DNA from: Acidisoma sp965199065
Lineage (GTDB): Bacteria; Pseudomonadota; Alphaproteobacteria; Acetobacterales; Acetobacteraceae
Length of the DNA stretch: 64,000 bases
Assembly (NCBI RefSeq): GCF_965199065.1
Contig: NZ_CBDAQN010000002.1
Coordinates: forward strand, 1-64,000
Direction: 5' to 3'
Each line of letters begins with the position of its first letter. Positions within the stretch are counted from its first letter, which is position 1. The translations under genes were made by a program, and so were the position numbers. Below the pieces are notes generated by a model. It was given only the letters and a program-made list of their open reading frames with translations, did not search any database and had not been told where the DNA came from. This document shows, one piece after another, positions 8,987-17,854 of this stretch.

Positions 8987-10045
8987 TCACAAATCCACCA
9001 GGCGCGCCGGATTATCGCTCGTGATGCGCGCACGGCGGCGATAGCCGCGCATGGTGCCAAGATCGCCATGCCGCGTATGGGCCGCGACCTGTTCGTCCGG
9101 CGCCCCGGCCAAGTAGGCTTCAGTAATCAGCCCGGCTCGCAAACCATGTGGCGACAGGCGTTCGCTTGCATGGACGGTGAGTTTCGCGAGCGTGGCGCGG
9201 TGCCGCAGGATCGTGTGGACACCCCGTGGCGTCAGGCTGGCCTCCAGATGGCCGTGAGCGGTGATCGCCCGGAACACCGGCCCGCGCCGGATTTTCGCCT
9301 TGCGCAGCCAAGCTTCCAATGCCCGCACCGGGCAGGTTTCGCTCGCGGCACCCGTGGTGGCTACCCGCATGCGCGGCAGCGTGACGTCGACGCCCTTGCC
9401 CTCCTGGTCCGCCTTGCTGCGCGGCAGGTGGATGACCACGGCATCCGTCTCGAACCGCAGATGGTGGAAGTCGATCCCCACGAGTTCCGAACGCCGGAAC
9501 GCGCCGGCGAAGCCGACCAGAAGCAGCGCCCGGTCCCGCATTCCTCGAAGGTCCTCGGTGCAGGTTTCGATGAGCCGCTTGACCTCCACCGAGGTTAGAG
9601 CCGCGGCGGGGCGGACCGGTTTGCCGTGCGCGCGTCCGATGCCGCTGAGGGTCTCGCGGATGACGGGGTGGGTCGTCGCGAAGGCAAAGCCGCGCCGCCG
9701 GTGATGGTAGCCGATGGCGGCCACCCGCCCGCGCAGCGCGCTCGTGCCGTGGGTCTTGGCGAGGCTCGCGAGGTAGCCGGCGACCACGACAGGGTCCACC
9801 GGAAGGTCCCCAGCATCGACCTGCCGTTCCTCGCACCAGGCTGCGAAGGCGATCCAATCACGCCGGTAGTTGACTTGCGTCGCCGGCGAGATTGCATCGC
9901 GCGCATAGCCTGCGGCGGCTTCCACTGCCACACCCAGGAGGCCCTCCGACAGGTGGCGGAGGGTATCTGACGACGGATCGATGCGGGCCAGCCGGGCGAT
10001 GACGGCAACTGCCTTCGACGTCTCGAACTTGGGCGACTCGGTCAT
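8987..10045 (-). CDS. Tyrosine-type site-specific recombinase/integrase
   Basis: Cuts and rejoins DNA at specific sites through a 3'-phosphotyrosine link. The 352-residue protein has an N-terminal SAM-like core-binding domain (about residues 45-140) and a C-terminal catalytic domain. All catalytic residues are visible: Arg184 (AFRRSEL), Lys211 (SKAD), His300 and Arg303 (SPHGLRAG), His326 (TRHGD) and Tyr335 (MRGYRRR). ATG 10045 is preceded by AAGGAG at good spacing, so the upstream in-frame starts are unlikely. No excisionase, tRNA target or repeat marking an element's ends was seen. It resembles stand-alone recombinases of proteobacterial plasmids and islands more than chromosomal XerC/D. It sits downstream of the peptide ABC operon on the same strand. 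Confidence 0.92.
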   Translation of the reverse strand: MTESPKFETSKAVAVIARLARIDPSSDTLRHLSEGLLGVAVEAAAGYARDAISPATQVNYRRDWIAFAAWCEERQVDAGDLPVDPVVVAGYLASLAKTHGTSALRGRVAAIGYHHRRRGFAFATTHPVIRETLSGIGRAHGKPVRPAAALTSVEVKRLIETCTEDLRGMRDRALLLVGFAGAFRRSELVGIDFHHLRFETDAVVIHLPRSKADQEGKGVDVTLPRMRVATTGAASETCPVRALEAWLRKAKIRRGPVFRAITAHGHLEASLTPRGVHTILRHRATLAKLTVHASERLSPHGLRAGLITEAYLAGAPDEQVAAHTRHGDLGTMRGYRRRARITSDNPARLVDL

Positions 10046-10108
10046 CCTCGGCGCTCCTTCTCGCGGCCAAGGCATAGGATCGTGATCGTGGCCCCGCAAT
10101 AAGCGCGT

Positions 10109-11176
10109 TTAACCCAGGCCGTCCTCCGCCGCCGCGACATGGCAGGCGGCAAGCCGCCCGTCCCGCAGCGGCGCGAGCTTCGGCCGCTCCGTCCGGCATA
10201 GCGCGATCGCCGCCGGGCAGCGGGGATGGAAGGCGCAGCCCGATGGCGGGTTGACCGGGCTCGGCAACTCGCCCTTCACGGCGGCCTCCGCGCGGCCCCG
10301 GCGCGTCGGGTCGAGCTCCGGCGCCGCCTCCAGCAGGGCGCGCGTATAGGGGTGCCGGGGGTGCGCGAACAACGCCTCGGTCTCGGCCAATTCAACGACA
10401 CGGCCGAGATACATCACCGCGACCCGGTGCGAGAGGTGCCGCACCAGCCGCAAGTCATGGGCGATGAACAGCACCGTGAGGTGCAGCCGCTCCTGCAGCT
10501 CCAGCAGCAGGTTCACCATCTGCGCCTGCACGGAGACGTCGAGCGCGGACACCAATTCGTCGGCGATCAGGCAATCGGGCTCCAGCGCGAGGGCGCGGGC
10601 GATGCCGATGCGCTGGCGCTGCCCGCCGCTGAACTCGTGCGGCCGGCGTCCGGCGGCGCTGCGGGGCAGGTGCACAAGGTCCATCAGCGCGGCGATCTGC
10701 GCTGGCATCTCGCGGCGCGGGCAGATCCGATGCACCGAGAGCGCCTCGGCGAGCGTCGCCCGGACCGTCATCCTCGGGTTGAGCGAGCCGTAGGGGTCCT
10801 GGAAGACCATCTGCACCCGGCGGTTGAACTGTCGAAGGGCCGTGCCTCGGAGCGATCCGACATCCATCCCGTCATAGGTGATGCGGCCGCTATCCATCCG
10901 GTGCAGCCGCACCAGGCAGCGGGCGAGGGTGGACTTGCCGCAGCCGCTCTCGCCGACGATGCCGAGCGTCTCCCCACGCCGTACCGAAAGATCGATTTCG
11001 GTAAGCGCATGGACGCGACGGGGCGGCTCGCGCCGCAGAATTTCAGGCAGGCTGCGGCTGAGGGCGAAGGTCTTGGTGAGCGCCTGCACGGTCAGCAGGG
11101 GCTCGCCTGGCGCCGACCTCGTGGGAGGCGGCTCAGCCAATGCCATCACGGGCGTATCCACGGTCATGCTGCCCAT
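10109..11176 (-). CDS. Peptide-type ABC transporter ATP-binding protein, DppF/OppF type
   Basis: One of two ATPases powering the peptide-type importer encoded upstream; 355 residues, cytoplasmic face. Walker A is GESGCGKST (about residue 74), the signature is EFSGGQRQR, and the H-loop is in FIAHDLR. The Walker B/D-loop reads ADELVSALD, where the family almost always has DEPxSALD, so a conserved Pro is Leu. The C-terminal oligopeptide/dipeptide extension with CAFHPRCP, including the paired cysteines, is present. ATG 11176 has GGAG 8 bases upstream. An alternative ATG at 11167 would make an ATGA overlap with the preceding ATPase gene. It is the last gene of the long leftward operon. Confidence 0.9.
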   Translation of the reverse strand: MGSMTVDTPVMALAEPPPTRSAPGEPLLTVQALTKTFALSRSLPEILRREPPRRVHALTEIDLSVRRGETLGIVGESGCGKSTLARCLVRLHRMDSGRITYDGMDVGSLRGTALRQFNRRVQMVFQDPYGSLNPRMTVRATLAEALSVHRICPRREMPAQIAALMDLVHLPRSAAGRRPHEFSGGQRQRIGIARALALEPDCLIADELVSALDVSVQAQMVNLLLELQERLHLTVLFIAHDLRLVRHLSHRVAVMYLGRVVELAETEALFAHPRHPYTRALLEAAPELDPTRRGRAEAAVKGELPSPVNPPSGCAFHPRCPAAIALCRTERPKLAPLRDGRLAACHVAAAEDGLG

Positions 11177-12165
11177 TCGACGGGCTCCAGCTGGTCCCAG
11201 TGGATGCAGGCCGAAAGCCGGCCCTCGCCCATCGGCACGAGCGGGGGACGCCCGGCGGCGCAGGCAGCCGTTGAGAATACGCAGCGTGGGATGAAGGCGC
11301 AGGCCTCGCCCACAGTGTCCGGCGGCGGCGGCGCGCCGGCGATGGGCCGCAACGGCTGGCGCACATGCCGGGCATCCGGCACCGAGCGCAGCAGGCCTAG
11401 AGTGTATGCGTGACGCGGGTTCGCGAAGACCGCGCCGACGGCACCATACTCCGCCACTCGGCCCGCATAGAGCACGGCGACGCGGTCGCAGCTTTGGGCG
11501 ACCACGCCGAGGTCATGGGTGACGAGGATCACGGCCATCCCCAGTGTCTCCCGCAGGTGTTGCAGCAGTTTGAGGATCTGGTCCTGGATGGTGACGTCGA
11601 GCGCCGTCGTCGGCTCGTCGGCCAGCAGCAGGGTCGGGTTCGAGGCGAGGGCAATCGCGATCATCGCGCGCTGCCGCATCCCGCCGGAGAACTGGTGCGG
11701 AAAGTCGCCGACGCGTTGCGCGGGGGCCGGGATGCCGACAAGGTCGAGCAGTTCGACCGCCCGCGCCCGCCGCGCCGCTCGCCCGAGCTCGGTGTGCGCC
11801 TTGAGGTTCTCGAGGATCTGCGCGCCCACGCTCAGCACCGGATTGAGCGCCGTCATCGGCTCCTGGAAGATCATGCCGATCTCCCGCCCCCGGATGGCGC
11901 GCATCGCCGGTTCGCCTAGCGGCACCAGATCGCGGCCACGCCACAGGATCTGGCCGGTGACCTGTCCGGGCGGTCGGATGAGCCTGAGGATCGAGCGCAG
12001 CGTCATGCTCTTGCCGGAGCCGGACTCGCCCACAAGCCCGAGGATCTCGCCCGGCTGCACGTCGAGATCGACTCCGTCGACGACCGTGACGCGCCCACGG
12101 TCGGTGGCAAGCGTCGTCCGCAACCCACGGATGGAGAGCAGCGCGCCCCTTTGAGGATCGATCAT
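11164..12165 (-). CDS. Peptide-type ABC transporter ATP-binding protein, DppD/OppD type
   Basis: Second ATPase of the importer; 333 residues. Motifs are Walker A GESGSGKS (near residue 47), Q-loop FQEPM, signature FSGGMRQR, Walker B LLLADEPTTALD and H-loop VTHDLG. The C-terminal oligopeptide extension carries ACAFIPRC. ATG 12165 overlaps the stop of the DppC-type permease as ATGA, giving translational coupling. Heterodimeric DppD-DppF ATPases are the rule in this family. Here this copy has the fully canonical Walker B, while its partner has a Pro-to-Leu change. Substrate is set by the binding protein, so peptide is a family name rather than a proven substrate. Confidence 0.93.
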   Translation of the reverse strand: MIDPQRGALLSIRGLRTTLATDRGRVTVVDGVDLDVQPGEILGLVGESGSGKSMTLRSILRLIRPPGQVTGQILWRGRDLVPLGEPAMRAIRGREIGMIFQEPMTALNPVLSVGAQILENLKAHTELGRAARRARAVELLDLVGIPAPAQRVGDFPHQFSGGMRQRAMIAIALASNPTLLLADEPTTALDVTIQDQILKLLQHLRETLGMAVILVTHDLGVVAQSCDRVAVLYAGRVAEYGAVGAVFANPRHAYTLGLLRSVPDARHVRQPLRPIAGAPPPPDTVGEACAFIPRCVFSTAACAAGRPPLVPMGEGRLSACIHWDQLEPVEWAA

Positions 12166-13028
12166 CGCTTTACCGCCAGGAGATCGGCGACCCCATCGCC
12201 GAGCAGGCTGAGCCCGGTGCCGCAGAGCACGATGGCGATGCCGGGGAACACCGACATCCACCATGCCGTGTCCATGAAGTTCTTGCCGTCGGAGACGAGC
12301 ACGCCCCATTCGGCGGTCGGCGGTTGCGCGCCGAGGCCGAGGTAGCCGAGGCTCGATCCGAGCAGGATGTCGAGCGCCATGTCCGTCATCCAGTAGACGA
12401 CGACGGCGATCATCGCGTTGGGCAGCAGGTGGCGGAAGATGATGCGGAGGTCGCTGTAGCCCATGACGCGTCCGGCGGCTGCGAAATCCGCTTGCCGCAG
12501 CACCATCACCTCGGACCGCACGAGGCGCGCGTAGAACACCCAGCTGACGGCGGTGACGGCGATATAGACGTTGTTGAGGCCCGGGCCGAGCACGGCGACG
12601 ATGGCGATCACCAGCACCATGAAGGGAAAGGTGATGACGAGGTCGACGACGCGCCCGAAGACCGCGTCGATGATGCCGCCGTAATAGCCGACGATGGAGC
12701 CCGCGATGGTGCCGATGATGAGCGACGGGATAGTGCAGAACAGCGCGATCTGGATGTCGACCTGCGCCGCCCAGATGATGCGGGACAGGACATCCCGGCC
12801 GAAGTTGTCGGTGCCCAACAGGTGGGTCCAACTCGGCCCGACCTGGAGGTTGTCGTAGTCGAACGACAACGGGTCATACGGCGCGACGAGACGCGGCGCC
12901 ACCGCGCAAGTCAGGAAGAACAGCGTGATGACGATCCCGAGCGTCAGCGGCACCGAGATTTTGAAGCGCCGCCGGCGGGGGATCGTTTCCTCCGGCAGAT
13001 CGGAAAGGGTGGGGGCGGCGCCGCTCAT
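12162..13028 (-). CDS. Peptide-type ABC transporter permease, DppC type
   Basis: Inner-membrane permease of 288 residues. It has a first membrane helix at about residues 25-48 preceded by a cytoplasmic N-terminus, then a periplasmic segment with LLGTDNFGRDVLSRI, the usual DppC/OppC landmark. The core of helices follows, and the EAA coupling loop AAGRVMGYSDLRIIFRHLLP contacts the ATPase. It overlaps the DppB-type gene upstream and the DppD-type gene downstream by 4 bases each. It belongs to the transporter whose binding protein is encoded at 13970. Confidence 0.92.
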   Translation of the reverse strand: MSGAAPTLSDLPEETIPRRRRFKISVPLTLGIVITLFFLTCAVAPRLVAPYDPLSFDYDNLQVGPSWTHLLGTDNFGRDVLSRIIWAAQVDIQIALFCTIPSLIIGTIAGSIVGYYGGIIDAVFGRVVDLVITFPFMVLVIAIVAVLGPGLNNVYIAVTAVSWVFYARLVRSEVMVLRQADFAAAGRVMGYSDLRIIFRHLLPNAMIAVVVYWMTDMALDILLGSSLGYLGLGAQPPTAEWGVLVSDGKNFMDTAWWMSVFPGIAIVLCGTGLSLLGDGVADLLAVKR

Positions 13029-13957
13029 GTGTTAAGCCTGGGGTCCAGCCAGCTTTCGGCGATGTCGGTGAGCAGGAACACGATCGAGACCATGACCGCG
13101 AGCACCAGCGTCACGCCCTGCACGACGGGGTAGTCGCGGCCGAAGATCGCATCCACCAGCAGGCCGCCGATGCCCGGCACGGCGAAGACGTTCTCCACGA
13201 TCACGGTATTGCCGAGCAGCGTCCCGATGTTGAGCCCGAACAAAGCGAGTGTGGTGATTAGCGAGTTGCGCAGCACGTGACCCGTCATCACCCGCCACGG
13301 CGAGATGCCCTTGGCGCGCGCGAACTCCACATACTCCGCGCGCAGCACGCCGATCACGGTGCTCCGCAGGCTGCGCATGAGAATGGCGGCGAGGCCGACG
13401 CCCAGGGTCAGTGCAGGCAGGAACAGGTGATAGAGCACGCCCCAAAGCCCGCTGCCGATGCCGCCGACCGGGAACCAGTGCAGCTGCGCCCCGAGAAAGC
13501 CCAGCATGAGCAGCCCGATATAGAAGATCGGGGTCGACAGCCCGACCTGGAAGACCCCGCGCAACGCGATATCCGTCGGCCGGTTCTGACGCACCGCCGC
13601 AAGGAAGGCGAGCGGGAGCGCCAGCACGAGCGCCATGAGTGCAGCCATGGCGACGAGGGCGAGCGTCACCGGCAGCCGTTGCGCGATCACTGCGGTGACG
13701 GGAATACGCTCGCTGACCGAGATGCCGAGATCGCCGTGCGCCAGCCGGCCGAGGAAGAGCAGGAACTGCACCCAGACCGGCCGGTTGAAGCCGAGTTGGG
13801 CGTCGATGCGGGCGAGCGCTTCCGGTGTCGCATGCACGCCGAGGAGTGCCGCCGCCGGGTTACCCGGCAGCAGGCGGATCAGCACGAAGACGACGACCCC
13901 GATCAGGATGAAGGTCGGGATCATCTGCAACAGACGGCCGGGAAGCCTCGCCAGCAT
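13025..13957 (-). CDS. Peptide-type ABC transporter permease, DppB type
   Basis: Inner-membrane permease of 310 residues. The N-terminal helix is followed by the family motif LLPGNPAAALLG and the periplasmic LGFNRPVWVQFLLFLGRLAHGDLG. The EAA loop EFARAKGISPWRVMTGHVLRN lies near residue 215. The C-terminal helix ends in WLDPRLNT, typical of DppB. ATG 13957 is preceded by GGGAG. The gene is 12 bases downstream of the binding-protein gene, and its stop overlaps the dppC start. Confidence 0.92.
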   Translation of the reverse strand: MLARLPGRLLQMIPTFILIGVVVFVLIRLLPGNPAAALLGVHATPEALARIDAQLGFNRPVWVQFLLFLGRLAHGDLGISVSERIPVTAVIAQRLPVTLALVAMAALMALVLALPLAFLAAVRQNRPTDIALRGVFQVGLSTPIFYIGLLMLGFLGAQLHWFPVGGIGSGLWGVLYHLFLPALTLGVGLAAILMRSLRSTVIGVLRAEYVEFARAKGISPWRVMTGHVLRNSLITTLALFGLNIGTLLGNTVIVENVFAVPGIGGLLVDAIFGRDYPVVQGVTLVLAVMVSIVFLLTDIAESWLDPRLNT

Positions 13958-13969
13958 CAGGACACTCCC

Positions 13970-15559
13970 TTACTTCGCGATATAGGCCAATTCGAAATGG
14001 TCGTTCCCGAGCGGGCTTTGCATGAACCCGATGACGTTCTTCCGCGTGGCGGCCGCAAACGGCGTTTCATACAGGAAGAAGATCGGCGCCTGAGAGACGT
14101 AGATCTGCTGGATCTGCTTGTATTCGGCGGCGCGCTTGGCGGGATCGGTCTGTGTTTGGCTCTCGACGAAAAGCTGGTCGACCGTGTCGTTTTTCCAGCC
14201 GCTGTACTGGCTCTTGATGTTCGGATAATAAGCGGCGTAGTCCGTCAGCTCGTTCGGATCGGCGATGTCGTTCGTCCAATAGCCTGAGAGTATCTGGAAG
14301 TCGCTGCTGTTGCGGCGATTGTCCAGCGTCGTCTCGTCCATCTGCTGGATCTTCAGCGTGACGCCAAGCGTCGACCACATCTGCTGGATGAGCGTCAGCG
14401 TCGCGGTGTCATTCGCCTTGCCGGCCTGTGCGAGCGCCGTCAGCGTCATGGCCTTGTCGTAGCCGGCCTCTTTCAGAAGCTCATGCGCCTTGCCCATGTT
14501 GAAGCGATAGGCGGGACCGTCGCCACCGTAATAGTCCGGCGTGGCCGAGGACAGGTAGGAATGCATCGGCGTGCCAAGGCCATGGGTCACGACCTTGATG
14601 ATCGCTTCCTTGCTGATGGCGTAGTTGAGGGCCTGCCGTACCTTCAGGTTGGACAGCGGATTAGGCGTGCCGTCCTTCAGCTTCGGGTAGGCCGACAACT
14701 GCAGATACGTCACCTGCGTCGATGGGAACAGGTCCATCGTCAGGTTGGGGTCTTTCTGCAATTCTTTGACGCGCTCATAGGGAATGAACTCAGTCGCGTC
14801 GATCTGCCCCGCCTGCAGCTGCAAGATCCGCGTTGCGTCATCCGGCACGATGGTGAGATCGACCTCATCGAGATAGGGCAGATGCCGCCCTGCAGAGTCT
14901 GTGCCGAAATAGTACGGGTTCTTTTTGAGCACCATCTTGCTGCCGCGTTCCCACGAACTCAGCACGAAGGGTCCGCTGCCGATCGGATGCAGCGCGAAGT
15001 TGTTCGCCTTGTCGGTGTCGTTGGCGCCCTTCGCCGCTTCGAACAGCTTATGCGGCATGATGGCGGAGTTGAAGGTGGCGAGCGCCGCCGGAATCGAGGG
15101 GTCGGGGTTCTTCAGCGTGATGACGATGGTATGGTCATCCGGCGCCGCGACGTTCGCGATGGAGACGAGCAGAAAGTTCCAGATGCCGATGTTGGGGTTG
15201 CGGGCGCGGTTCAGGGACCAGAGCACGTCATCCGTCGTCACCGTGCTGCCATCGGCAAACTTCGCGCCGGGACGTAGCGTCAGCGTATAGGTCTTGCCGT
15301 CCGCGGAGGTGCTCCACTTGGTGGCGAGGCCGGGCAACAGCCCTTTGCCGTCCGGCGCCGGAAGGATGAGCGTGCTGTAGAGATTGGTCAGAATCCAGAT
15401 GTCGGCGTTCGCGTTGTTGAGCACGGGATCGAGGATTTCGCTGTCCGTGTTGCGTGCGAAGCGGAGCGTGCCGCCCATCACCGGGTCGGCATAGGCGGCA
15501 GCATGAACGGCAAACAGCGTGCCCAACGCCACGGCGGTTCGTAACAGCAACGACTTCAT
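13970..15559 (-). CDS. ABC transporter substrate-binding protein, peptide/nickel type (SBP_bac_5)
   Basis: Periplasmic receptor of 529 residues for the DppBCDF-type importer downstream. A Sec signal peptide starts at ATG 15559, with a hydrophobic core and likely cleavage after AAAYA. The in-frame start 21 bases earlier would spoil the signal's basic N-end. Family landmarks are GGTLRFARNTDSEILDPVLNN, WSTSADGKTYTLTLRPGAKFADGSTVT and LSNLKVRQALNYAISKEAI. The gene follows the M20 peptidase gene by 172 bases, the largest gap in this operon, so a second promoter there is possible. The context of amide and peptide hydrolases suggests an amide or small peptide ligand. Confidence 0.92.
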   Translation of the reverse strand: MKSLLLRTAVALGTLFAVHAAAYADPVMGGTLRFARNTDSEILDPVLNNANADIWILTNLYSTLILPAPDGKGLLPGLATKWSTSADGKTYTLTLRPGAKFADGSTVTTDDVLWSLNRARNPNIGIWNFLLVSIANVAAPDDHTIVITLKNPDPSIPAALATFNSAIMPHKLFEAAKGANDTDKANNFALHPIGSGPFVLSSWERGSKMVLKKNPYYFGTDSAGRHLPYLDEVDLTIVPDDATRILQLQAGQIDATEFIPYERVKELQKDPNLTMDLFPSTQVTYLQLSAYPKLKDGTPNPLSNLKVRQALNYAISKEAIIKVVTHGLGTPMHSYLSSATPDYYGGDGPAYRFNMGKAHELLKEAGYDKAMTLTALAQAGKANDTATLTLIQQMWSTLGVTLKIQQMDETTLDNRRNSSDFQILSGYWTNDIADPNELTDYAAYYPNIKSQYSGWKNDTVDQLFVESQTQTDPAKRAAEYKQIQQIYVSQAPIFFLYETPFAAATRKNVIGFMQSPLGNDHFELAYIAK

Positions 15560-15731
15560 GAAAGTTCCCCGGTTGATCATGGCGGGCGAGCGACCCGCAT
15601 TCAGCCCGAACGGTAGGAGGACGACGGAAGCGGGTCAAACGATTAGCGCGAGGCTGGTATGAAGATCCTTGCGGAAACTTGCGGACGGTGCTCGCAAGCG
15701 ATGCACACGTCCACAAAACAGGCACATCCCG

Positions 15732-17114
15732 TCACCCGGCCTGTTGCCCAAGCAACGAAAGATATCGGATCCACGCCTGTACGCCATCGCGCAGGCGTTC
15801 CAGCCGGAAGAACTCATTGGGCGCGTGATAATCCTCGTCCGACGTGGCGAACGAAAAGAACACCGTCTCGATGCCAAGCCGCTGCCTGAAAATTCCGCCG
15901 ATGGGAACCGTCGCCCCCATCCGCACCAGAAGCGTCTTCTGGCCATAGGTCTCTTCCAGAACCTGCATCGCGAGGCGAAGCCCCGGATGATCGGGCGGCA
16001 CCGCCACCGGAAAAGCGCCACCGGGCTCGCGCGTCACCGACAGCGTCACGCCGGGTGGGCAGTTCCGTTGCAGATGCTGCTCGATGCAGTCAAGGGTCGC
16101 CTCGGGCGTCTGATCCGGCACCAGGCGGCAGGTGATCTTGGCATGGGCCTCGGACGGGATGACGGTCTTAGACCCAGGCCCGCTATAGCCGCCCCAGATG
16201 CCGTTGAGCTCCAACGTCGGGCGCAGCCAGTTGCGTTCCAGCATCGTCCAGCCGGCCTCGCCCGCACCCTCGGGCGCGCCCACGGAGCGCAGGTATGCTG
16301 CCTCGTCGAAGGGAATGTCGCCCAGCGCCTGCCGCTCATCGGCCGAAGGCAGCCTCACGCTGTCGTAGAAGCCCGAGACCGCGACCGCTCCCGTCTCGTC
16401 ATGCAGGCTTGCGAGCAACCGGCTCAACGCCTGCAGAGGGTTGGCAACGGAGCCGCCATGCCGCCCCGAATGCAGGTCCTTCTCCGCTCCCGTGACCGTC
16501 ACCTCCAGCGCGCAGATGCCGCGGCTCGCGACTGCAATGGTTGGAAGGTCCGCACGCCACGTCGCGCCATCCGCCGAGAGCACGAAGTCCGCGGCGAGCG
16601 CCATCGCATGCTCGGCCACGAAATCATCGAGGTGGGCGCTGCCGATTTCCTCTTCGCCCTCGATGAGCAGCTTGATGTTGATCGGCAACCGTCCCTCGGT
16701 CTGGAGGAATGCGGCGATGGCGGCGAGCGCCACGATCACCGGGCCCTTGTCGTCCGATGCGCCTCGCCCGTAGAGGCGGCCATCGCGCAATGTCGGTTCG
16801 AAGGGCGACGTCCGCCACTTCGCGAGGGGCTCCGGCGGCTGCACGTCGTAGTGGCCGTAGATGAGAATGGTGGGGCGTTCCGGCGCGTGCAGCCAGTCGG
16901 CCATCACCACGGGGTGTCCGGCGGTCGTGCGCACCGCGACGTTCTCCAGCCCACAGGCGCGCATGTGGGCGGCCAGGAACTCCGCGCCTCGTCGCATATC
17001 CGCGGCATAGGCAGGGTCGGTGCTGACACTCGGGATCGCCACGAACTCCCGCAAGGTGCCGAGGATCTCGTCCTGCCGCTCCGCGCCCCATTGCTCCGGC
17101 GTTTGCCCGCTCAT
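15732..17114 (-). CDS. M20 family metallopeptidase (dipeptidase-like)
   Basis: Zinc-dependent amidohydrolase/peptidase of 460 residues, cytoplasmic (no signal peptide). Metal and catalytic motifs are in order: YGHYDVQP (first His and the Asp), GRGASDDKG (bridging Asp), EGEEEIGS (catalytic Glu plus metal-binding Glu), a second Asp in SADGAT, and a C-terminal His in DEDYHAPNE. The lid dimerisation domain holds KDLHSGRHGG. It matches the carnosinase/CPG2-like dipeptidase branch. ATG 17114 overlaps the stop of the SDR gene as ATGA. Within this operon it probably performs a late hydrolysis of an imported amide or peptide. Confidence 0.92.
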   Translation of the reverse strand: MSGQTPEQWGAERQDEILGTLREFVAIPSVSTDPAYAADMRRGAEFLAAHMRACGLENVAVRTTAGHPVVMADWLHAPERPTILIYGHYDVQPPEPLAKWRTSPFEPTLRDGRLYGRGASDDKGPVIVALAAIAAFLQTEGRLPINIKLLIEGEEEIGSAHLDDFVAEHAMALAADFVLSADGATWRADLPTIAVASRGICALEVTVTGAEKDLHSGRHGGSVANPLQALSRLLASLHDETGAVAVSGFYDSVRLPSADERQALGDIPFDEAAYLRSVGAPEGAGEAGWTMLERNWLRPTLELNGIWGGYSGPGSKTVIPSEAHAKITCRLVPDQTPEATLDCIEQHLQRNCPPGVTLSVTREPGGAFPVAVPPDHPGLRLAMQVLEETYGQKTLLVRMGATVPIGGIFRQRLGIETVFFSFATSDEDYHAPNEFFRLERLRDGVQAWIRYLSLLGQQAG

Positions 17115-17854
17115 TTGCCGCCGTCCACGCTGAGGGTCTGTCCGCTGATCCAGCCCGACCGGTCGCTCGCGAAGAACAGCACGGCGTTGACGATGTCTGC
17201 GACGGTGCCCAGCCTCCGGGTCGCGATCCCCTCCACGAGGCGGCGCTGCCCCTCTGCGCCGTAAGCTTCCCATTGCCGCTCGGTCGTCGGGTTGGAGCGG
17301 ACGAAGCCCGGCGCGACGCTGTTCACCGTGATGCCGAATTGCCCCAGTTCATGGGCGAGTTGCCGCGTCAGGCCGATCTCGCCCGCCTTCGCCGCCGCAT
17401 AGGCCTGGATGCCGGTGAGGCTCACGCCGATGCCGGCGCCGCTGGAGATATTGACGATGCGGCCATACCGGGCCGCCTTCATGGCCGGGATGACGGCCTG
17501 CGCCATGAGGAACGCGCCGGTGAGGTTCACCGCCAGGATCGCCTGCCATTCGGGCAGCGTGACCGTCTCGGCCGGCTTGCCCGCCTGCCCGCAGACGCCG
17601 CCCGCGCTATGCACGAGAATGTCGGCCGCACCGAAATCCGCCACCACCGCCTGCACCGCGACGGCGTCCGTCACATCCAGAGTGGCCGTCGCGAGACCAT
17701 CCTGACCGGCCGCTGTTTCCTCAAGCCCGGCAGCGTTGACGTCGACACCCAGCACCGTCGCGCCGAGCCGGGCGAACTCCCGGGCGATACCGCGCCCGAT
17801 GCCATGTCCGGCGCCGGTGACGAGCGCGCGCTGGCCCTCGAAGCTCGCGGTCAC
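17111..17854 (-). CDS. SDR-family oxidoreductase (canonical)
   Basis: NAD(P)-dependent dehydrogenase of 247 residues. It has the cofactor motif TGAGHGIGRG near residue 13, HSAGG, the catalytic Ser in NISSGAG, and the YAAAK pair (Tyr and Lys). The C-terminal VDGG is typical of classical SDRs. Acidic residues after strand 2 (GVDVNA) suggest NAD rather than NADP. It overlaps its upstream neighbour by 4 bases and the M20 gene downstream by 4. Contrast with the SDR at 8200-8976, which lacks these catalytic residues. Confidence 0.93.
   Translation of the reverse strand: MTASFEGQRALVTGAGHGIGRGIAREFARLGATVLGVDVNAAGLEETAAGQDGLATATLDVTDAVAVQAVVADFGAADILVHSAGGVCGQAGKPAETVTLPEWQAILAVNLTGAFLMAQAVIPAMKAARYGRIVNISSGAGIGVSLTGIQAYAAAKAGEIGLTRQLAHELGQFGITVNSVAPGFVRSNPTTERQWEAYGAEGQRRLVEGIATRRLGTVADIVNAVLFFASDRSGWISGQTLSVDGGK

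Noticed and set aside
10046..10099. Longer N-terminus for the recombinase
   Set aside because: The ATG at 10045 has a well-spaced AAGGAG; the extra 18 residues have no family counterpart and no better site.
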